DNA of 64,000 nt from CAWAMR01 sp963783095 (GTDB lineage: Bacteria > Planctomycetota > Planctomycetia > Gemmatales > Gemmataceae), in NCBI GenBank assembly GCA_963783095.1, contig CAWAMR010000014.1, positions 186,001 through 250,000 of the forward strand, written 5' to 3'. Within the stretch, counting starts at the first letter, position 1, and each line of letters starts with the position of its first letter. The notes beneath the pieces are model-generated. The model was given only the letters and a program-made list of their open reading frames with translations. It was not told where the DNA came from and did not search any database. A program made the translations under genes and the position numbers. Positions 48,080-56,573 of this stretch are shown piece after piece.

Positions 48080-49069
48080 ATGAAGAAAGCTCTCATTACC
48101 GGCATCACGGGCCAGGATGGCAGTTACTTGGCGGAATTGTTGTTGAGCAAAAACTATCAGGTACACGGCGTCGTGGCCCGATCCAGCACCGAAAATTTCG
48201 AGCGAATTCATCATATCGCCGGCTCGGTCAAGCTGCATCAGGCCGATCTTCTCGATCAATCATCTCTCACGGAAGTGTTGCGTGAGGTTCATCCGGATGA
48301 AGTCTACAACCTGGCCGCCCAGAGTTTTGTTCCGACCAGTTGGAAGCAGCCGGTCTTAACGGCGGAATTCACGGCGGTGGGCGTGACCCGCGTGCTGGAA
48401 GCGATTCGACACGTCGATCCGAAACATATCCGCTTCTATCAGGCTTCGAGCAGCGAGATTACGGCAAGGTGCAGCAAACACCCCAAACCGAATCGACCCC
48501 TTTCTAACCCCAGCCCTTATGGCGTCGCGAAGGTCTACGGACACTGGATTACCATCAATTACCGCGAAAGCTACGACATGTACTGCGTCAGCGGTATTTT
48601 GTTCAACCACGAAAGCGAGCGTCGAGGCAAGGAATTTGTGACGCGCAAAGTCAGCGATGCGGTCGCCCGGATCAAACTGGGACTGGCCAAGGAACTGCGG
48701 ATGGGCAACCTCGATGCCAAGCGCGACTGGGGGTTTGCCGGAGACTATGTCCGTGCCATGTGGCTTATGCTGCAACAGCCCAAGCCGGATGATTATGTGA
48801 TCGCCACCGGGGAAACCCACACCGTTGAGGAACTGGTGGACATTGCGTTTGGATGCGTGGGGCTTGACTGGCGGAAGTATGTCGTTCAAGACCCGGCTTT
48901 CATGCGTCCGGCGGAAGTTGACTTGCTGCTGGGCGATGCAAGCAAGGCCTATCGTCAACTCGGCTGGAAGCCCGAGGTCAGTTTTGAAGAATTGATCCGT
49001 CGCATGGTTTTCGCCGATATTCAACGTCTCCAGGGTCACAGCGTACACGAGGGAAGGAAAGCAGCATGA
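48080..49069 (+). CDS. gmd: GDP-mannose 4,6-dehydratase
   Basis: The 329-aa product begins KKALITGITGQDGSYLAELL, the NADP site of GMD. SSTENFERIHHIAG, VYNLAAQSFVPTSW, YGVAKVYGHWITINYRESY (YxxxK catalytic pair) and GILFNHESERRGKEFVTRKV are diagnostic. It converts GDP-mannose to GDP-4-keto-6-deoxymannose in the cytoplasm. Between about 48458 and 48505 the encoded residues (ITARCSKHPKPNRPLSN) do not match the family, while an adjacent frame reads YGKVQQTPQTESTPF. This indicates two compensating single-base errors. Its stop lies inside a tandem repeat unit. Confidence 0.93.
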   Translation: MKKALITGITGQDGSYLAELLLSKNYQVHGVVARSSTENFERIHHIAGSVKLHQADLLDQSSLTEVLREVHPDEVYNLAAQSFVPTSWKQPVLTAEFTAVGVTRVLEAIRHVDPKHIRFYQASSSEITARCSKHPKPNRPLSNPSPYGVAKVYGHWITINYRESYDMYCVSGILFNHESERRGKEFVTRKVSDAVARIKLGLAKELRMGNLDAKRDWGFAGDYVRAMWLMLQQPKPDDYVIATGETHTVEELVDIAFGCVGLDWRKYVVQDPAFMRPAEVDLLLGDASKAYRQLGWKPEVSFEELIRRMVFADIQRLQGHSVHEGRKAA

Positions 49070-49239
49070 TTAATGGATAATGGATAATTGACAATTGAAA
49101 ATGATTAAGGAATTGTCCATTGTCCATTGTTCATTGTTCATTAATAAAGAGCATGATTAATGGATAATGGATAATTGACAATTGAAAATGATTAAGGAAT
49201 TGTCCATTGTCCATTGTTCATTGTTCATTAATAAAGAGC
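49064..49239. repeat. Tandem duplication of an 87-bp palindromic repeat
   Basis: Units 49064-49150 and 49151-49237 appear identical, starting GCATGATTAATGG. Each unit is itself an imperfect inverted repeat (ATTAATGGATAATGGA against TCCATTGTCCATTG and TTCATTAAT). The gmd stop codon lies at the start of unit 1 and the next gene begins 8 bases after unit 2. Confidence 0.92.
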
Positions 49240-49246
49240 GTTCGTC

Positions 49247-50219
49247 ATGCGCATCTGATCACTGGTGTTACCGGATTTGTGGGCGGGCATCTTGTCGAGG
49301 CCTTGCTGCGCAATGGGGGCCATACGATTCACGGTCTGAGTCGGCGTTCCCAGTGGCCGAGTGAATGGTCGCACTTGTCCGATCAAGTTTCCCTTCATGC
49401 CGTCGATCTGCTGGATGCCGACGCCACCGAACGGGTATTGCGAGGTTCATCCGAGTGGATCGTGCATTTGGCCGGCTATGCAAACGCAGGCAAGTTCATT
49501 CCAGGAACCCGACTTGGCTTGGGAGGGAAATCTTCTTGCGTCGCGACGCCTCTACGAGGCTGTGGAGTGCTCCAAGATTCGGCCTCGCATTTTGTATACT
49601 TCAACGGGTCTGGTCTATGGCGACGCGGCGGGAACTCGCAAGTATTCCGTGAGGATTCGAGCTCTACGCCGCCAGCCCCTACGCGGCCAGCAAGGCCGCT
49701 GCGGATTTGCTGGCCTATCAGGTGAGCCGTCATCCGGGACTCGATGTGATTCGCGTTCGCTGTTTCAATCAGATCGGGCCAAGGCAGTCCGCCGATTATG
49801 CGGTCGCCAATTTTGCCCGGCAAATCAGTGCCATCGAGCAAGGTCGACAGGCACCTTTGATCGAGACGGGAAACCTGAACGGTCAGCGCGATTTGACCGA
49901 TGTACGCGACATGGTAAGTGCATTCTTGCAACTGATGAAGTCCGGCGACACGGGCGAGGTCTACAACGCGGGGTCGGGAACCACCTATCGAATGCAGACG
50001 ATTCTGGATCGCCTCCTTGCTCTGACCCAGGCGCGGGTGGAAGTAAGGCAGAAAATCGATCCCCATCGCAAGACCGATACCGCCGTGAGCCGGGCAGACA
50101 TTACTAAACTGGAACAAGCGACCGGTTGGCGACGGAAGTACTCGCTGGAAGAAACTCTCTCGGATACTCTGGACTACTGGCGGCTTGAAGGTTACAAGGT
50201 TCTGAAGATGACCGGGTGA
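49247..50219 (+). CDS. GDP-4-keto-6-deoxymannose reductase-like SDR, frameshifted
   Basis: The ATG at 49247 reads MRI and, after a missing C at about 49254, LITGVTGFVGGHLVEALL. Further breaks occur near 49500 and 49630-49680. Motifs are VHLAGYANAGKF, RILYTSTGLVYGDA, SPYAASKAAADLLAYQV (YxxxK) and VRCFNQIGPRQS, typical of RMD and related reductases. Following gmd, it probably makes GDP-D-rhamnose or another GDP-6-deoxyhexose. From 49680 onward the frame is intact to the stop at 50217-50219, which lies inside a GGTGACAA tandem repeat. Confidence 0.8.
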
Positions 50220-50252
50220 CAAGGTGACAAGGTGACAAGGTGACAAGGTCAC
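50215..50252. repeat. GGTGACAA tandem microrepeat (about 4.5 units)
   Basis: The 8-base unit GGTGACAA is repeated four times from 50215 to 50246, followed by GGTCAC. It contains the stop codon of the reductase gene and separates it from the UDP-glucose dehydrogenase start. Confidence 0.9.
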
Positions 50253-50268
50253 TGAAGAGGGAATTCCA

Positions 50269-51609
50269 TTGAAAATCGCAGTCATCGGCACCGGATACGT
50301 CGGCCTGGTGACCGCACTTGTCTGGCGGAGAGCGGCAACGAGGTGATCGGCATCGACAAGGATGCCGGCAAGATCGCCATGCTCGACGACGGGCAAGCTG
50401 CCGATCTACGAGCCGGGCCTGCTCGAACTGGTGCAGCGCAACCGCGCGAGAACGGCCGACTCAATTTCACCACCGAACTGGCCAGCGCGCTCAGCAAGGC
50501 CAGACTGATCTTCATCGCGGTCGGCACGCCGCAAAGCGGCCAGCGGCGACGGCCGATCTTACCGAGCATCTGGGCCGTCACCGATGCGATGGCCGGCATT
50601 TGAAGGACGTCCCCTCGGCCGGACCCGGATTCCAAGATTGTCGTCATCAAGAGCACCGTGCCGGTCGGCACCAATCGCGGCCTGGCCGAACGGCTGCCGA
50701 AGCGGGCCGGACGCACGATCGACGTGGCCAGCAATCCGGAGTTCCTCAAGGAAGGGGCCGCCCTCGACGACTTCATGAAGCCCGACCGCGTCGTCGTCGG
50801 CGTGCGCAGGCCGGAAGTCGCCGAGGTGCTGCACGAGCTGTACGGCCCGTTCCTGCGCACCGAGCGGCCGTTCCTGGTCATGTCGCCGGAAAGCGCCGAG
50901 ATGACCAAGTACGCCGCCAACGCCATGCTGGCGACCAAGATCAGCTTCATCAACGAGATGGCCAACCTGTGCGAGCGCTCGGCGCCGACATCAACGACGT
51001 TCGCCGCGGCATCGGCCACGATGTCGCGCATCGGCTTTCAGTTCCTCTTTCCCGGCCCCGGCTACGGCGGCAGTCTGCTTTCCCAAGGACGTCCGCGCCA
51101 TCATCGGCATGGGCCAAGCAGAACGGTCGTGCCGGCTGGATCTGATCGAAGCGGTCGACGCGGTCAACGAAGCGCAGAAAGCAGGTGCTGCTTCGCAAAA
51201 GATTCGCGCAGCACTTCGGCGAGCAACCTGCAAGGCAAAACCTGGCCGTCTGGGGCCTGGCCTTCAAGCCGCGCACCGACGACATCCGCGAAGCGCCGGC
51301 CCTGACGCTGATCGACGAGCTGCTCGCCGACGGGGTGCACGCTGCGCGTCCACGATCCCGAGGCGATGGCCAACGTCCGGCGATCTACGGCGACAAGCTG
51401 AGTCTACTGCGACCGGCCCTACGGGGCCCTGGAAGGCGCGGACGGGCTGGTGATCGTCACCGAGTGGCAGGAGTTCCGCAATCCCGACTTCGAGAGTGAT
51501 TCGCCGTCTCCTGCGCGAGCCGGTCATTTTCGATGGCCGAAACGTCTACGATGTGAAGCAGATGGAAACACTCGGCTTCACCTATTACGGAATCGGTCGA
51601 GGAAAATAA
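50269..51609 (+). CDS. ugd: UDP-glucose 6-dehydrogenase, multiply frameshifted
   Basis: TTG at 50269, after GAAGAGGGA, begins LKIAVIGTGYVGLVT. Pieces in changing frames restore a complete UDP-glucose/GDP-mannose dehydrogenase: NEVIGIDKDAGKIAMLDDG, LIFIAVGTPQS, KIVVIKSTVPVGTNRGLAE, SNPEFLKEGAALDDF, MTKYAANAMLATKISFINE, PGPGYGGS (the catalytic Cys is expected just after) and AVWGLAFKPRTDDIREAP. It ends FDGRNVYDVKQMETLGF before TAA at 51609. It oxidises UDP-glucose (or UDP-GlcNAc, as WbpA) to the uronate. It is more GC-rich than its neighbours, and the breaks are mostly GG/GGG or CC/CCC length changes. Confidence 0.82.
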
Positions 51610-51633
51610 CGAACAAGGATGAACTAACCACAG

Positions 51634-53344
51634 CGCGGCATAGCCGCAACCAAATGAAAAATGAAACAGGCATGTCGGAATTGAATAGAGTGGATTTGTC
51701 ACGATTCACTTAACTCAACCACCGAACATGCCATGCAAGAGTTTGTACAGCAACACGAAGCGAACATCTATGGGGTTCTTTCCGGATTCGACCGAATTCG
51801 CTTTCGCGGAACACAGCGGCGGATCTGTTATGTGAAGGGTTTCGCCAAGTTTTTGAATTTCATCGGTGTGCTGCTTAAGGTTTTTCGGGCTTTCGTCGAT
51901 GGTACTTCGCGCAAGCTCAAGAAGACCACGGAGCAATTGGCCCGCAAAACGCCGGTGGGGAAAGTGGTCTACCTGGCAGCCAACCAAGACAAGCAGGAAG
52001 TCCTCGACGAACTGCTGCGGACGTATGCGATCCCCGAGAGCTTCACCGGGTTGATCGCCGTGCTCAGTTGTGTGGAGAATTGCAACAGTTACGAGCTTCA
52101 CAAGAACGCTGGCACCCAACATCTGGAAGTACACTCGGCCTGGCGCAAGTGCCTGCACTACTATCTGTACATTCGCGATCCTCGGTACGGCCTGATGCAC
52201 ATTCGCATCATGACTTGGTTCCCGATGCAGGTTCAGATTTGCATGAACGGTCGAGAGTGGTTGGCCCGGCAGATGAATGCAGCGGGACTTGCTTACCAAC
52301 GGTTCGACAACACGTTTGCCTGGGTTGCGGATTTTGCTCAAGCGCAACAATGGTTGGATGAGCAACTGAAAACGGATTGGGGGGCCATGCTGTCGGGCTT
52401 GTTGCGGCAGTACCATCCGGCCTTTCTGGATTTGCTCGGGGAGTTGTCGTTGCCGGAGTATTACTGGACCGCCGAGCAAACTGAATGGGCAACCGATGTG
52501 GCATTTCGTTCGAAGGAATTGTTGCAACCGCTGTATCGTCGTCTGATCCGACACGCCACGGAGAACCTCTCGTGCGCGGATGTGATGCGGTTTTTGCAGC
52601 AGTATGTGACGGAGTCGGGAGCGATTCATGGCAAGTTCCAAGGCGAAGTGGTGAGTGATCGCAAGACCCGTTATGAAGGAACGCGGATGAAGCATCGGGT
52701 GGGATCCAACAGCGTGAAGATGTACGACAAGTTCGGGCGAATCTTGCGGATTGAGACGACGATCCACAATGCGGAAGGGCTGAAGGTATATCGACCTCGC
52801 GAGAACGATCCGCACAAGCGTTTGGCGTGGCAGTCATTGCGGCGCAGCGTGGCGGATCTGTACCGTCGCTGCCAGTTGTCGCAAAAAGCCAACGAGTCGT
52901 ACTTGGAGGCGATGTCGGTGGTGGAATCATCCGAGACGTTGGAGTCGTTGACGGCTCCGGTCAGCAGTCCGGTCGAGCGAGCAGGGCGACGCTATCGGGG
53001 GTTAAACCCATTGTCGGCAGAAGACAGCCAGTTGCTGCGGGCCATCAACCGAGGCGAATATGCGATGCTGGGCTTGCGCAACCGGGATTTGCGAGCAGTG
53101 CTGTACGGGACGGCCACTGGTGTGGAAAAAAAGAAGCAAAGCGGTCAAGTCACACGCCGATTACAATTGTTGCGCGCTCATGGCTTGGTCCAAAAGGTTC
53201 CCAAGAGTCACCGCTACAAAATCACCGTGCGAGGCAGACAACTCGCCAGTGCCTTGTCCTACGTCCACGAAAGCGATCTGAAAACCCTAAGCCAAGTGGC
53301 CTAGAAAATTGTGTTAGAAAAGCAAAATTCGCAGAATGAGTAGT
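51634..53344 (+). mobile_element. Single-gene mobile element of unrecognised class, copy B
   Basis: This 1711-base copy, in the opposite orientation to 29503-31214, is flanked by ACAG at 51630-51633 and 53345-53348. The left flank CTAACCACAG and right flank AGTCACGGAGG join to recreate one arm of the inverted repeat whose other arm lies at 53465-53500. The ends are CGCGGCATAGCCGC and AGAATGAGTAGT, with no mutual inverted repeat. There are 99 bases before the gene and 40 after it. It begins 24 bases after the ugd stop. Confidence 0.83.
51733..53304 (+). CDS. Putative mobile-element protein (copy B), C-terminal winged helix
   Basis: This second intact 523-aa copy is identical to the product at 29544-31115 except for Gln in place of Arg in AANQDKQEV. 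A synonymous change lies in VADFAQAQQW. Both copies remain open through 1.57 kb although genes on both sides are riddled with indels. Domain layout is as in copy A: N-terminal SGFDRIRFRGTQRRI, central HIRIMTWFPMQ/NGREWLARQM, then NSVKMYDKFGR, and a C-terminal winged helix. The near identity implies recent transposition or gene conversion. Confidence 0.78.
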   Translation: MQEFVQQHEANIYGVLSGFDRIRFRGTQRRICYVKGFAKFLNFIGVLLKVFRAFVDGTSRKLKKTTEQLARKTPVGKVVYLAANQDKQEVLDELLRTYAIPESFTGLIAVLSCVENCNSYELHKNAGTQHLEVHSAWRKCLHYYLYIRDPRYGLMHIRIMTWFPMQVQICMNGREWLARQMNAAGLAYQRFDNTFAWVADFAQAQQWLDEQLKTDWGAMLSGLLRQYHPAFLDLLGELSLPEYYWTAEQTEWATDVAFRSKELLQPLYRRLIRHATENLSCADVMRFLQQYVTESGAIHGKFQGEVVSDRKTRYEGTRMKHRVGSNSVKMYDKFGRILRIETTIHNAEGLKVYRPRENDPHKRLAWQSLRRSVADLYRRCQLSQKANESYLEAMSVVESSETLESLTAPVSSPVERAGRRYRGLNPLSAEDSQLLRAINRGEYAMLGLRNRDLRAVLYGTATGVEKKKQSGQVTRRLQLLRAHGLVQKVPKSHRYKITVRGRQLASALSYVHESDLKTLSQVA

Positions 53345-53500
53345 ACAGAGTCACGGAGGACACAGAGAAGACAAATACAGAGATCAAAACCGAGAAAGAA
53401 GAATAGAAAAGCCGAACTTCCCGAAGTTCCGAACTCGATTTTCATTTCTCTTGATCTTGGTGATCTGTCTTCTCTGTGTCCTCTGTGACTCTGTGGTTAG
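53345..53500. repeat. Dispersed inverted repeat targeted by mobile element copy B
   Basis: The arm at 53345-53374 (ACAGAGTCACGGAGGAC...), preceded across the element by CTAACCACAG (51624-51633), is the reverse complement, with a mismatch, of 53465-53500 (CTGTCTTCTCTGTGTCC...). Without the element the arms are about 36 bases with a loop of about 90. It occupies the non-coding space before nuoD together with an AT-rich loop. Confidence 0.75.
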
Positions 53501-53610
53501 TCTTCTTATTTTTACTTCTCACCATCTCGAATTCCCAACTGCTCACATCACTTCCGAACTCATAAAATCTCGTCAAGCTTCTGTTCTCAGCCGACTGATG
53601 AGGATTCCGG

Positions 53611-54818
53611 ATGTCGATTTCTACTCTCCCAACAATCGATCCTACCATCATCGAATTCGACGTCCGCACCGACGAGATGCTCGTCAACATGGGGCCGCAG
53701 CATCCCAGCACGCATGGCGTGCTCCGGCTCGTGCTGCGGACCGACGGCGAGGTCATCTCCGAAGTGCAGCCGCACCTCGGCTATCTGCACCGCTGCGCCG
53801 AGAAGATCGGCGAGAACGTCACGCCCATTCAGTTCATCCCGTACACCGACCGCATGGATTACCTGGCCGGGATGAACATGAATCTCGGCTACTCGCTGGC
53901 CATCGAAAAGCTGTGCGGCATGAAGATTCCCGAAAAGGCGCAGGTCATTCGCGTCCTGATCGGCGAGCTGAACCGCATCGCCAGCCATCTGGTCGGCATG
54001 GGGGCGTATGGCCTCGATCTGGGCACGCTTCAGCCCGTTCCTCTATGCCTTCCGCGAACGAGAGCAGATCCTCGATCTCTTCGAAGACGTCTGCGGCGCC
54101 CGGCTCACCTACAGCTACATCACCATCGGCGGCGTCCACGACGACCTGCCGGACGGCTGGGTGGACCGCTGCCAGAAATTCCTCGACTACTTCAAGCCGC
54201 GCATCGCCGGAGTATCACGCCCTGCTGACCAACAACCACATCTTCGTGCAAGCGCACGGCCGGCATCGGCATCCTGTCGCAAGGAAATGGCCTTGAGCTT
54301 ACGGCTGCACCGGTCCGATGCTGCGCGGCTCGCTCGAACCGCGACAAGGGCGATCCCGACTGGGACCTGCGCAAGATCGAGCCCTACTGCGGCTACGAGC
54401 AGTACGAGTTCGACGTGTCCGATTCCGCCGTTCCCGGAAGCCCCGCCGGAAGCGGTGATCGGCGATTGCTGGCACCGGTTCTACGTGCGCATGCTGCGAA
54501 GTGATGGAGAGCATCAAGATCAGTCGAGCAAGGCCTGAAGCGCTATCCGACTGCCCAGGGATCGCATCGCGTCGAAGCCGCCGCGGCACCTGCCGCCGGG
54601 CGAAGCCTACGTCGAAACCGAATGTCCGCGCGGGCAGATGGGCTTCTACGTCGTCGGCCGGCCGGCCAAGGAAGCCGTTCCGTTCCGCGTGCGGGCCCGC
54701 TCGTCGAGTTTCTCGCAACCTCAGCGTCGCCAATGAGATCTGCAAAGGCTGCCTGATCGCCGACGTGCCGGCCATCATCGGCAGCATCGACGTCGTCATG
54801 GGCGAGATCGATAGGTGA
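53611..54818 (+). CDS. nuoD: NADH-quinone oxidoreductase subunit D, multiply frameshifted
   Basis: The start at 53611 gives MSISTLPTIDPTIIEFDVRT then MLVNMGPQHPSTHGVLRLVL, the hallmark of the 49-kDa subunit near the quinone site of complex I. HLGYLHRCAEKIGEN, NMNLGYSLAIEKLCG and ELNRIASHLVGMGAYGLDLG follow. From about 54025 the frame changes repeatedly (FLYAFREREQILDLFEDVCG, YITIGGVHDDLPDGW), ending VPAIIGSIDVVMGEIDR at 54818. Total length fits a full subunit of about 400 aa. It stands alone here without other nuo genes. It is notably GC-rich. It may be a second, orphan copy, or a real gene with a poor consensus. Confidence 0.82.
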
Positions 54819-54851
54819 GCCTCACAAACTCAAACAGAAAGAAGAAACCTC

Positions 54852-55337
54852 ATGAGCAAGTAGTCCGTAGTTGACCCGAAACTCGATCTCGTCCTGGAAA
54901 GGGTAATCGACGTTCCCCGGCATCTGGTTTGGGAGGCGTGGACCAAACCTGAACACCTGAAAGTGTGGTTCTGCCCTCGACGCTGGAGCGTTGCCGATTG
55001 CGAAATTGATCTGCGACCGGGCGGCATATTCCGAACGACAATGCGCTCGCCGGACGGAAAAGAGTTTCCCAACACAGGCTGTTATCTGGAAGTCGTCCCG
55101 ATGGAACGGCTGATCTTCACCTCCGTTCTGCTCCCCGGCTATCGCCCCGCACCGACAGGCGAATTGCCATTCACGGCGATCATCACAATGGAGTCGCAAG
55201 GGACAGGCACTCGCTATGTTGCCACGGCGTTACATCAGGACGAAGCTGGATGCGAAAAGCACAAGGCAATGGGCTTCCATCAAGGCTGGGGAACCGCATT
55301 GGATCAACTTGTGGCGCATGTGAAGTCGATGAAGTAG
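54852..55337 (+). CDS. SRPBCC/AHSA1-domain protein with in-frame TAG near the start
   Basis: MSK is followed by TAG at 54861-54863, and the frame then stays open: VDPKLDLVLERVIDVPRHLV, WEAWTKPEHLKVWFCPR, RPGGIFRTTMRSPDGKEFP and a tail GFHQGWGTALDQLVAHVKSM. This is a complete Bet v1/AHSA1-like fold (about 160 aa), often a small-ligand-binding protein. No other start codon lies before the conserved part, so the TAG is either a nonsense mutation or an error for CAG/AAG. It follows nuoD by about 30 bases. Confidence 0.78.
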
Positions 55338-55350
55338 TCCGGAAATCAGT

Positions 55351-55767
55351 TCACGGCGACTTGCGGCGGGCGGCTATTGTGGTCTTCCGTTTCGCTGCCG
55401 CCTTCGCCGAGTCCTGCTTCACCCGCAGCTTCACGATCCGCTCGATCAGGTCGTAGGGAATCGGCTCATCGAGCGGAAACTGAAGATTGCCCTTCGGTCC
55501 AGCGTACCGTGCGATTGCTTTCTCAAGGGCCTTGTCGCCGGAGATCGGCGGGTACAACCCGATGTGCTTCTTCCACGCAGCGAAGTAGACCAGGATTCCG
55601 TGCTGCTTGAAGGCGGGCATCATGTAGCTGATCGTTTCCTTCGCTTCGGGCGAAGCTTGGCGGATCGTTTCCCGCACTTTCTGAAGGATCGCCTGAACGT
55701 CGGCAGGAAACTTCGAGATGTAGCTGTCGATGTCCTTCGGCTTTTGCGGCTTTGCCATCTTGTTCAT
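55351..55767 (-). CDS. DUF1801 (YdhG/Fra-like) domain protein
   Basis: This 138-aa cytoplasmic protein contains IDSYISKFPADVQAILQKVR, ETISYMMPAFKQHGILVYFA, WKKHIGLYPP and KGNLQFPLDEPIPYDLIERI, the complete pattern of the DUF1801/iron-chaperone-like family. The C-terminus is Lys/Arg/Ala-rich. It converges with the AHSA1-like gene, a pairing commonly seen for these small families. Function is not established. Confidence 0.85.
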   Translation of the reverse strand: MNKMAKPQKPKDIDSYISKFPADVQAILQKVRETIRQASPEAKETISYMMPAFKQHGILVYFAAWKKHIGLYPPISGDKALEKAIARYAGPKGNLQFPLDEPIPYDLIERIVKLRVKQDSAKAAAKRKTTIAARRKSP

Positions 55768-55820
55768 TTATATAAATCAAAGGCTTATTGGGCAAAAATG
55801 GTCGAAGAACAGCGGCACTT

Positions 55821-56267
55821 TCAGAATCCCAATGTGAATCGACCTTCCGACCCATCGTACAAGAAAAAACAATGGGTCAGCACATCCCGCCCCAACACCC
55901 CCAGGACGCCATCATTTTCCAGCGTCATGTGGCAACCCAGAATTTGTACATCGGGCAGGTGGAGTTCGACGCCGTTGCCTTCGAGACCCAAACTCACGGC
56001 ATAGCGCGGAAAAGTTTCGATCGTGGAGCCGTTGGGTGAAATAACTTTCACTTCGACGAAATCCAACGGCCCAATCCCCAGGCCCTGAAAAATCTCCTGG
56101 TCAACGGCCGTGAAACTGGAGCCGGTATCGATTTGAACGCGCAGCCGTTTTCTGGCAGGGATTGGGAATTGGTGCTTTTTCAGCATCTCGGAACGTGCTT
56201 CATGAACGCCGACAACGAGTTCGACCTCAGCGCCCCCACCGACTAGCAACTGGGTAAAGAAGGGCAT
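55821..56267 (-). CDS. Retropepsin-like aspartic protease domain protein
   Basis: The ATG at 56267 (MPFFTQLLVGGGAEVELVVG) is preferred; an open frame upstream reads into the DUF5678 gene. The active-site motif VQIDTGSSFTAVDQEIFQGL and the later hydrophobic-Gly GVLGRDVLTHCFFLYD are typical of bacterial retropepsin-like proteases of about 150 aa. Activity would require dimerisation. It lies directly downstream of the DUF5678 gene. Confidence 0.75.
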   Translation of the reverse strand: MPFFTQLLVGGGAEVELVVGVHEARSEMLKKHQFPIPARKRLRVQIDTGSSFTAVDQEIFQGLGIGPLDFVEVKVISPNGSTIETFPRYAVSLGLEGNGVELHLPDVQILGCHMTLENDGVLGVLGRDVLTHCFFLYDGSEGRFTLGF

Positions 56268-56289
56268 GGACGGATGCTCCGGTGGGCTG

Positions 56290-56493
56290 TCAGAGACCGG
56301 CTGCGTTTTGGCAATCTGTCGCACGAAGAAACGGATCGTTAAAGCAAGTCTCGTAGCCGGCACTCACGGCCGCGTCAAAGGTGTCATAGGTTCCGAGCAG
56401 GTCTTGGCCGCGGATCACGACATACTTCCCCTCCATTTGCAGCAGATTGGGAAGCAGACGGTCATACGCGGCGATTTCACGTTCAAGCCTCAT
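56290..56493 (-). CDS. DUF5678-like small protein, frameshifted at the end
   Basis: ATG at 56493 (MRLEREIAAYDRLL) follows GAAGAGGA. MEGKYVVIRGQDLLGTYDTF and DAAVSAGYETCFNDPFL match the DUF5678 pattern, which normally continues as FFVRQI. Here that continuation is in another frame (about 56320), which runs open into the protease gene. The two may therefore form one reading unit or overlap closely. Function is unknown; DUF5678/retropepsin pairs recur in planctomycetes and cyanobacteria, from memory. Confidence 0.68.
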   Translation of the reverse strand: MRLEREIAAYDRLLPNLLQMEGKYVVIRGQDLLGTYDTFDAAVSAGYETCFNDPFLRATDCQNAAGL

Positions 56494-56573
56494 GGGGAAG
56501 TTCCTCTTCAAAAGAATCCTGTATTCGCGGTCAGCGAGTGTTGAGGCAAATCAAGGTGGGGTGATAATATACT

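Noticed and set aside
31215..51633. Prophage or integrative island
   Set aside because: No integrase, phage structural or conjugation genes are present. The tRNA at 36959 has no adjacent integrase and no repeated 3' end was seen.
29503..53344. Composite transposon formed by the two element copies
   Set aside because: The enclosed 20 kb is chromosomal in character (tRNA, ribokinase, glycan genes). Each copy has its own ACAG duplication in the same orientation of target, which indicates independent insertions.
54861..54863. Pyrrolysine or other recoding at TAG
   Set aside because: There is no PYLIS-like structure or pyl genes, and the position at codon 4 of a common small protein favours an error or mutation.
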